Positions 6,006 to 10,378 of a stretch of DNA of 10,378 bases are shown here, in pieces (positions within the stretch are counted from its first letter, which is position 1; each line of letters begins with the position of its first letter). A program made the translations under genes and the position numbers. The notes beneath the pieces were generated by a model. That model was not told the origin of the DNA. It was given only the letters and a program-made list of their open reading frames with translations, and did no database searches. The stretch is from positions 1 to 10,378 of the forward strand of contig CAOKJI010000031.1 of assembly GCA_948468495.1 (NCBI GenBank). Reading direction: 5' to 3'. The stretch comes from an uncultured Dorea sp. (GTDB lineage: Bacteria; Bacillota_A; Clostridia; Lachnospirales; Lachnospiraceae).

Positions 6006-7763
6006 TTACCGTTCTTTTTCAACAACTATTGCAGCCGCCTGCCCGTTCAGCGTATTTCTCCTGCTATAGTCAAAAAGAATCATCTTACCGAAACACTGGA
6101 AATGCTCTAAATGAGTCATTTTTCTTAGCTGATTCCTGTCGTATCCCTCATATCCAGGCAGGTAGTAATGTTCTCTAGACTCTTTCCTATAAAACTCCCG
6201 CAAAGTTTCCTTTTCCATCTGGTATTCTCCCGCAAATGCCGGGCGGCTCTTTGCATTCTCACGAAGATAATAATCATAGGTCAGAAGCTCTCTAATCTGC
6301 TCCCTCTTTTCCGGCGACGCCTCTTCTGCAAATGACAGCAGAATATCATAGCGCGCAGACCTGGCATGGCTAACCTGATGGAATCCATGTACTTCATAAT
6401 ATTCGGCCAGCCTCTCATACATGGCAAATGCATCCGGAAATTCTTCCTCCAGCGCCGGCAGAGTTTCTGTAAACTGCCCGCTGTTATAATACACCTCGAC
6501 CATCTCTTCCACGCCCTTCAGCCGCAGCACATCGCCGTAAGACAGCCATTTGGTATACAACAATTCATATGGCGGCATATCTTTACTGACCAGTCCGTAT
6601 CTCTCCTGATTTTCACTCATAAAAGAACCCTTCAGTACTTTCAGAAAGCCAAGCTGTAACTGCTCCGGCCGCAGAGCATAAACAGTATTAAAACTCTGTC
6701 GAAAACTGTCATAATTCTCAAAGGGCAGTCCCGCAATCAAATCCAGATGCTGGTGTACATTGCCGCCCTCCCGGATTCGCTTCACATTCGCCGCCACCTT
6801 CTCCAAGTTCATCGCCCGGCGTATCTCCTTAACCGTTTCCGGATTCACAGACTGCACCCCTATTTCAAGCTGAATCAGCCCCGGACGCATCCGGCCAATC
6901 AGCTGCAGTTCTTCCTCATTTAACAAATCCGCGGCAATCTCAAAATGAAAATTCGTAATCCCCCTGTCATTCTCAAAAATATACTGCCATATCTCCATTG
7001 CATGTTCATGATTGCAGTTAAATGTCCGATCAACAAATTTCACCTGGGGCACTTCAGAGTCAATAAAAAACTGAAGTTCCCGCTTCACAAGCCGCAGATC
7101 CCGAAACCGCAGCTTCTTATCCAACGAGGACAAGCAATAACTGCAGTGAAAGGGGCATCCCCTGCTGCTCTCATAATATAAGATTCTGTGTTCAAAATCT
7201 GTCATATCCTGGTAGATAAAAGGAACTTTATTCAAATCCATCACATCCCGCCATGGATTTACCCGAATATTTCCTGCGCCGTCCCTATAGGTAATTCCGG
7301 AAATCTCTTCTAACGGTTCCCCCGACGCCAGACAGGCAAAGGTCTCCTCCCCCTCTCCTTTCATCACGCCGGAAACCTCCACAAGCCGCTTAAGCACAGC
7401 CTCCGCATCATAAGATACCTCCGGCCCTCCAAGCCAGATTGTCGTCTGCGGCAGCACTTTGTGAATCTCCCTCACAATTCTCTCTATGCAGGAAATGTTC
7501 CAAATATAACAGGAAAAGCACAACATATCCGGCGCATGCTTATAAATATCCCGCAGAATATCATCCTCCTGCTGATTAATCGTATACTCCGCAATCAGAA
7601 TCTCCGGAACATCTGCCGCTCTATCCTCCCCGCATCTGCCGGGGCTTGCCGCCCGATGCCCGCCCAGGGTATGAAGAAAAGACTGCGCATAAGCCCTCAG
7701 ACTATACACAGCCGGATTGGAATGTATGTATTTTGCATTAACGGCAACCAGTAAAATCTTCAT
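6006..7763 (-). CDS. B12-binding-domain radical SAM protein with DUF4080-type C-terminus
   Basis: A 585-residue cytosolic iron-sulfur enzyme. Residues 1-150 form a cobalamin-binding-like Rossmann domain: MKILLVAVNAKYIHSNPAVYS at the start, LCFSCYIWN (81-89), IWLGGPEVSYDA (109-120), and MKGEGEETF (134-142). The radical SAM core (about 190-400) has the 4Fe-4S motif CPFHCSYC (Cys203, Cys207, Cys210), the VKFVDRTFN strand and the LIQLEIGVQSVNPE segment. The C-terminal third (about 400-580) matches the DUF4080 region found in this subgroup. The substrate is unknown; relatives include methyltransferases and anaerobic Mg-protoporphyrin cyclase-like enzymes. A 15-20-residue insertion rich in Arg/Ala (about 36-52) interrupts the N-terminal domain. 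The start agrees with the family's usual MKILLVA(I/V)NAKYIHSN beginning, but there is no ribosome binding site upstream; see the promoter entry. Confidence 0.92.
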   Translation of the reverse strand: MKILLVAVNAKYIHSNPAVYSLRAYAQSFLHTLGGHRAASPGRCGEDRAADVPEILIAEYTINQQEDDILRDIYKHAPDMLCFSCYIWNISCIERIVREIHKVLPQTTIWLGGPEVSYDAEAVLKRLVEVSGVMKGEGEETFACLASGEPLEEISGITYRDGAGNIRVNPWRDVMDLNKVPFIYQDMTDFEHRILYYESSRGCPFHCSYCLSSLDKKLRFRDLRLVKRELQFFIDSEVPQVKFVDRTFNCNHEHAMEIWQYIFENDRGITNFHFEIAADLLNEEELQLIGRMRPGLIQLEIGVQSVNPETVKEIRRAMNLEKVAANVKRIREGGNVHQHLDLIAGLPFENYDSFRQSFNTVYALRPEQLQLGFLKVLKGSFMSENQERYGLVSKDMPPYELLYTKWLSYGDVLRLKGVEEMVEVYYNSGQFTETLPALEEEFPDAFAMYERLAEYYEVHGFHQVSHARSARYDILLSFAEEASPEKREQIRELLTYDYYLRENAKSRPAFAGEYQMEKETLREFYRKESREHYYLPGYEGYDRNQLRKMTHLEHFQCFGKMILFDYSRRNTLNGQAAAIVVEKER

Positions 7764-7765
7764 AA

Positions 7766-7801
7766 TAGCAATATTTTACAATAGTTCCGGGGGATTGGCA
7801 A
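7766..7801 (-). promoter_or_regulatory. SigA-type promoter of the radical SAM gene, predicting a nearly leaderless mRNA
   Basis: On the minus strand TTGCCA (7801-7796, five of six matches to TTGACA) and TAAAAT (7778-7773, five of six to TATAAT) are separated by exactly 17 nt. A start 7 nt downstream of the -10 box would be at about 7766, only 3 nt before the ATG at 7763. No Shine-Dalgarno sequence exists in the 20 nt before that ATG, which agrees with a leaderless transcript. Confidence 0.65.
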
Positions 7802-7844
7802 GTTGTTGTTTAAGGCACATTTTTGATTTTAGAAAAACATGTTC

Positions 7845-7872
7845 TTTGCTTTCATGAACTGTGTGATAGAAT
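7845..7872 (+). promoter_or_regulatory. Candidate plus-strand promoter for the CD3324-like/479-aa operon
   Basis: An extended -10 element TGaTAGAAT lies at 7864-7872 (five of six in the hexamer, with the TG two bases upstream). A weak -35 (TTTGCT, 7845-7850) sits 16 nt upstream. Transcription from here would begin near 7879 and give a leader of about 290 nt before the first well-supported start codon. Other AT-rich hexamers around 7885-7895 are possible alternatives. Confidence 0.35.
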
Positions 7873-8171
7873 ATTTATTGTGATACTTATAAAATAAACC
7901 AGTATGAAAGGGGATGGTGCGGGAATGGATAAATTTATAATGGAAGGAGTTGATGGTTCATTTTTCAAACTTGCCGGGTTCCGTCAGGAGTCTGGCTTCT
8001 AACAGGATGGAGCGCTGGCATAGCGGTTGTATCAACGAGAAAGGAAGACAGGATTGCAGAAGACTGTTTATTGTTATGGACTCTTTTTGATAAATGCATA
8101 AGAGAATAGCATCGGTTATGAATGACGGATTAACCGAAGCAGTTCCTGCAATCCCTATATAGGTGAATCTT
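7873..8171 (+). other. Long, apparently untranslated leader with nested inverted repeats
   Basis: No convincing gene lies in these roughly 300 bases. The two longest plus-strand frames (32 codons at 7904-8002, 27 codons at 8007-8090) have poor ribosome binding sites and no recognisable motif. The region instead shows two exact inverted repeats, one inside the other. GGATTGCAG (8051-8059) pairs with CTGCAATCC (8146-8154), and TCGGTTA (8112-8118) pairs with TAACCGA (8131-8137) across a 12-nt loop. The outer stem closes 7 nt before the AGGTG ribosome binding site (8161-8165) of the next gene. A regulatory 5' leader or a small RNA is possible, but the pairing is short and it matches no riboswitch class that I recognise. 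Confidence 0.4.
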
Positions 8172-8486
8172 ATGGATTATATACGTGCGGCAGATATTTT
8201 GCCGCAGGAATTAATCGAACAATTGCAACAGTATGTAGACGGCGCTATGCTCTATATCCCAAAAAAGGCGGAAGAAAAAAAGCCCTGGGGAGAGCAGACC
8301 GCAACCAAAGCATCTCTTGCGAGAAGAAATGCCCGGATTTACAAAGAATTTGCAGAAGGCAAATCCGTACAAATTCTTGCAGACGAATATTTTCTTGCTA
8401 AGAAAAGTATTCAGCGGATTATCCGGCAGGAAAAATCAAAACAACAAAATCAAGCAGAAGCGTTGTGCGAAAGGAGGACACAGTGA
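8172..8486 (+). CDS. CD3324-family helix-turn-helix protein
   Basis: A 104-residue basic protein. Its first 85 residues follow the CD3324 family pattern: MDYIRAADILPQELIEQLQQ, a YVDGAMLYIPKK segment, then WGE, and a C-terminal helix-turn-helix of the Mor-like/resolvase type (about 60-88: FAEGKSVQILADEYFLAKKS and IQRIIRQE). Members are small predicted DNA-binding proteins of Firmicutes with no established target. I chose ATG 8172 because AGGTG (8161-8165) is 6 nt upstream and the family starts at M-x-Y; the GTG at 8163 lies within that binding site. The Gln/Lys-rich tail (about 89-104) extends beyond the usual family end, and its coding sequence contains the ribosome binding site of the next gene. 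The stop overlaps the next start by 4 bp (GTGA), so the two are almost certainly translated together. Confidence 0.85.
   Translation: MDYIRAADILPQELIEQLQQYVDGAMLYIPKKAEEKKPWGEQTATKASLARRNARIYKEFAEGKSVQILADEYFLAKKSIQRIIRQEKSKQQNQAEALCERRTQ
8470..8477 (+). promoter_or_regulatory. Strong ribosome binding site that fixes the start of the 479-aa protein
   Basis: AAAGGAGG lies within the end of the upstream gene, 5 nt before GTG 8483. It favours this start over the in-frame GTG at 8465, which is upstream of it. Confidence 0.8.
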
Positions 8487-9922
8487 TAAATGGCATTCGC
8501 AGAGGACCCGCATTGAGCGGCGTCCCTGGATATAATCGAAATGCGGCAGCCACGCAGACAGATATGCCAGGCTTTCAAAACCGTCTGATCGACAAGGCTG
8601 TTAATTCCAATAACAGCCTGAATGGACAACATGTCGTCATATATATGAATTGCCTGGTAAGTCAGGTATCAGGAGGCGGACAGGAATTACATATGAAATA
8701 TGACGAAAGTTCAACGGATGAAAATCCGGTGATTTACGTATGGGGGAAGGATTCATCCGGCAAAGCTTTTGAGACGAAAATTTTTGTGAATGACGTCAAT
8801 CCTCACAATGCAAGTCCGGCGGAGATGAAAGCTTTACACGCCCATTTAGCCAGACAGGAAGGCGGCGCAATCAGTAATTCCATACCGATTGACACTGCCA
8901 TGAGCGGCTATGACATCAACCAAAAGATAGATTTTGTCCAGTATTTGGAAGAATGGCATGCCATGCAGGAATTAGCCAACAACCCGGCGGCGGATTTAAG
9001 GCGTCTTCAATTAGAGCAGTATTTAGCTTTCCGGCAGCAGAATCAAAATACAGGGAATACTATATCACAGTATCAGAATACACTGACAAAGAATCAGGAA
9101 AATGTTCTGAAAATTCTTGATATGCTTGGCGTGAACCTGACGAATGGGATAAACTGGAACTCAGACGGAGCATGTGAACTGACGGATGCACAGGCCAGAG
9201 ACCTGAGAGAGCGCTATGATGTGGAAGACTTATCTGCAGAAGAGTATTATACACTTCTGGCAGAGCTGGTGAATCTGAATGTGATATCCGGTGATGATTT
9301 TGAGAAACAATTTATCAGACAGGCTTCTCCGGAAACCGCTGAATATGGGTACATGCTGACCGCAGCTTCTCCGGAGCATTTTAATACAGAAAGCAGCGAT
9401 TACCTGGAAATGCTCCTGAAGACCGCTGAAATGTATGAATATTATTTTCAGACCATAGAAGCCAGGAAATCCAGCATCCATGCATCAAATATAACAAAAA
9501 TGCTGGAATATTACAAAGAAGAGAAAGCCCGCTGTGAAAAACTGGCAGAGATACTGGGACAGATCCGGCACACAGAAAAGACAGCCGGAGCAGCCGCTCA
9601 GCCAGGCAGAGCATTTAACGGATTAGACGTCCTAGGTCCGTCTGCACCGGATCATGTAAAAGACGCCTGGATAAATGCAGAAGCAGAAAGCGGCGTGAAC
9701 GGTTACGGAATGGATTCGGAAGGCAAGTTAACCCATATTACCGCTCTGTTCGCCATGTCTCTTGAAAATATGTTGAACGGCAAAGGACAGGATGTGTTGG
9801 GAAGCACTGTGGATTCTGCAAAAGCCGCAGTCCAAAAGGCTCTTGAACGATTAGGAATCCCCCAGGATGATAACGAAAAGAAAGAAAAACTTTTCTATGA
9901 AGCTTTCTATCGCCTTTTATAA
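8483..9922 (+). CDS. Uncharacterised 479-residue soluble protein, coupled to the CD3324-like gene
   Basis: I cannot assign a function. The start is GTG 8483, and the product has no signal peptide and no membrane span, so it is probably cytosolic unless exported by a non-Sec route. A flexible N-terminus (1-45) starts MINGIRRGPALSG and contains a PGFQNRLIDKA segment. Next is a compact beta-rich module (about 48-112) including VVIYMNCLVSQVSGGGQELH, NPVIYVWGKDSSGKAFETKI and a NDVNPHNASPAEMKALHAHL helix. A helical middle follows (about 140-200). Then comes a LTDAQARDLRERYDVEDLSA unit with EEYYTLLAELVNLNVIS (about 232-269), a pattern I associate with hypothetical proteins of Lachnospiraceae. A predicted coiled-coil-like stretch lies at about 305-370. 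The C-terminal domain (about 385-479) ends EKLFYEAFYRLL. The N-terminal pattern recalls large DUF families of gut clostridia (DUF3879 or DUF6033 would be the ones to test), without certainty. The gene ends 5 bp before the SRP RNA promoter. Confidence 0.85.
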   Translation: MINGIRRGPALSGVPGYNRNAAATQTDMPGFQNRLIDKAVNSNNSLNGQHVVIYMNCLVSQVSGGGQELHMKYDESSTDENPVIYVWGKDSSGKAFETKIFVNDVNPHNASPAEMKALHAHLARQEGGAISNSIPIDTAMSGYDINQKIDFVQYLEEWHAMQELANNPAADLRRLQLEQYLAFRQQNQNTGNTISQYQNTLTKNQENVLKILDMLGVNLTNGINWNSDGACELTDAQARDLRERYDVEDLSAEEYYTLLAELVNLNVISGDDFEKQFIRQASPETAEYGYMLTAASPEHFNTESSDYLEMLLKTAEMYEYYFQTIEARKSSIHASNITKMLEYYKEEKARCEKLAEILGQIRHTEKTAGAAAQPGRAFNGLDVLGPSAPDHVKDAWINAEAESGVNGYGMDSEGKLTHITALFAMSLENMLNGKGQDVLGSTVDSAKAAVQKALERLGIPQDDNEKKEKLFYEAFYRLL

Positions 9923-9927
9923 TATCC

Positions 9928-9956
9928 TTGACTTTTCTGCGGAAACAGGCTACAAT
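9928..9956 (+). promoter_or_regulatory. Consensus promoter of the SRP RNA gene
   Basis: TTGACT (9928-9933) and TACAAT (9951-9956) are separated by exactly 17 nt and each matches the SigA consensus in five of six positions. Transcription would begin at about 9962-9964, where the SRP RNA sequence starts. The -35 box begins only 5 bp after the stop codon of the 479-aa gene. Confidence 0.9.
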
Positions 9957-9961
9957 AATTC

Positions 9962-10224
9962 TCGTGCAGCCGGGGTGGTAGCGGTACCTTGCACCTGCAA
10001 TCCGCTATAGCAGGGGTGATATTGCGCAGAGGGCGTTTGCTGGTGAAGCTGCCCTTGATAAGTGGCGTTGATGCCTGGGTCTCACGCGACGGAAATCCGT
10101 GAACCGTGTCAGGTCGGGAACGAAGCAGCACTAAGCAGAACCTTCCGGGTGCCGTGAGGGCGCCTGGGCTGAGTTAACTGTCAAGGTAACGTTCATTGGT
10201 TTAGTTCGAAGCGCAATGCACAAA
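9962..10224 (+). ncRNA. ffs: Signal recognition particle RNA, large Firmicutes type (scRNA / 6S-like SRP RNA)
   Basis: About 263 nt, close to the 271 nt of Bacillus scRNA. The 5' end GTGCA (9964-9968) pairs with TGCAC (10217-10221) to close the molecule. An Alu-type 5' domain contains GGTAGCGGTACC and CTGCAATCCGCTATAGCAGG. Domain IV, the Ffh-binding hairpin, is unmistakable: GTGTCAGGTCGGGAACGAAG then CAGCAC (about 10105-10131), with the asymmetric AGCAG loop and an exact GGAA tetraloop at 10117-10120. The pair closing the tetraloop is G-C (10116/10121), where the common form has C-G, so pairing is kept. The RNA binds Ffh and directs ribosomes translating membrane and secreted proteins to FtsY. 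It has its own promoter and terminator. Exact ends are estimates, since the transcript is usually processed. Confidence 0.95.
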
Positions 10225-10237
10225 AAGGAATAGAATA

Positions 10238-10284
10238 AGCCTTGCCCATAACTGATTTACAGCTATGGCGCAAGGCTCTTTTTT
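10238..10284 (+). terminator. Intrinsic terminator of the SRP RNA gene
   Basis: AGCCTTGC (10238-10245) pairs with GCAAGGCT (10270-10277). The helix continues through CCATA/TATGG after a single bulged C, and CTG/CAG pairs below the ATTTA loop. It is followed by six T (10279-10284). Confidence 0.92.
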
Positions 10285-10378
10285 ACTGTTCGCCAGTCAG
10301 TGCGGGCGGCGTGTGAAACAATGGCAGTAAGTTAAGCCTGAAAAGGCTCTGCCTGTGCGGTCCGGAACTGCCTGCCGG
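10285..10378. other. Hairpin-rich end of the window with no supported gene
   Basis: All three plus-strand frames are interrupted by stops. One minus-strand frame is open from the window edge to a TAA near 10288-10286, giving about 31 residues (ending PPALTGEQ), but it matches nothing I know. The DNA is GC-rich and folds well. AGCCT-GAAA-AGGCT (10335-10348) is a perfect stem with a GNRA loop, and GGCAG (10323-10327) pairs with CTGCC (10349-10353) just outside it. A GTGCG at 10300 resembles the 5' end of group II introns, which makes the start of an intron one possibility, unproven. Confidence 0.35.

Noticed and set aside
5999..6020. Hairpin AACGGT-TTT-ACCGTT followed by CTTTTTC on the plus strand, terminator-like
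   Set aside because: The stem is only 6 bp with a 3-nt loop, it overlaps the end of the radical SAM coding sequence, and there is no plus-strand gene for it to end.
7904..8002. Plus-strand frame of 32 codons in the leader
   Set aside because: No ribosome binding site at a usual distance from its first ATG, no recognisable motif, and composition like the surrounding non-coding DNA.
8007..8090. Plus-strand frame of 27 codons in the leader
   Set aside because: No ribosome binding site at a usable distance, and it runs through the 8051-8059 inverted-repeat arm; likely chance.
8163..8171. GTG 8163 as the start of the CD3324-like gene
   Set aside because: It lies inside AGGTG, the ribosome binding site of ATG 8172, and the family's N-terminus matches the ATG start.
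8465..8482. Earlier GTG start for the 479-aa protein at 8465
   Set aside because: AAAGGAGG at 8470-8477 lies downstream of it and is placed 5 nt before GTG 8483, which also gives the GTGA overlap with the upstream gene.
9907..10131. Minus-strand open frame of 74 codons
   Set aside because: It runs antisense through the SRP RNA and its promoter, whose identity is certain from the Ffh-binding hairpin.
1..10378. CRISPR array, tRNA genes, insertion sequences or phage genes
   Set aside because: No spaced direct repeats, cloverleaf sequence, transposase or phage structural protein was recognised on either strand.

Overview
The window looks like chromosomal DNA of a Gram-positive anaerobe of the Clostridia, most likely Lachnospiraceae (Clostridium cluster XIVa). 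The evidence is a Firmicutes-type large SRP RNA with an Alu domain, a membrane-anchored VanW protein, a B12-binding/radical SAM protein with a DUF4080-type C-terminus, a CD3324-family regulator and purine-rich AGGAGG-like ribosome binding sites. Genus and species cannot be read from the sequence alone.

Layout. Positions 1-7763 are read on the minus strand and 7900-10378 on the plus strand, with a divergent promoter region between. Reading the minus strand in the direction of transcription: a radical SAM protein (7763-6006) behind a strong promoter that appears to give an almost leaderless mRNA; a 34-residue single-span membrane microprotein (5915-5811); a VanW-family cell-surface protein (5788-4181); and an AIR-synthase-related protein (4184-3369) that overlaps VanW by 4 bp. 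The AIR-synthase-like gene is cut short by an in-frame TAA, but its usual C-terminal sequence is still intact beyond the stop, to 3240. A 12-bp perfect inverted repeat then separates this group from an Lrp/AsnC regulator (3061-2570), a class I/II aminotransferase (2570-1377) and an AT-rich, probably acquired AlbA_2/HATPase/winged-helix protein (1398-70). At the left edge there is possibly the first 22 bp of another gene.

On the plus strand, a roughly 290-nt untranslated stretch with nested inverted repeats leads into a translationally coupled pair: a CD3324-family helix-turn-helix protein (8172-8486) and a 479-residue protein I cannot assign to a characterised function (8483-9922). Five bases after its stop begins a consensus promoter (TTGACT-17-TACAAT) for the SRP RNA (about 9962-10224), followed by a strong intrinsic terminator (10238-10284). 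The last 94 bases are rich in hairpins and have no gene I can support.

How the parts work together. Lrp and the aminotransferase form a regulator-enzyme pair with stop/start overlap. The microprotein, VanW and AIR-synthase-like genes look like one envelope-related transcription unit. The coupled CD3324/479-aa pair is the best candidate in the window for an undescribed two-gene system: one DNA-binding-type protein and one soluble multi-module protein, translated together.
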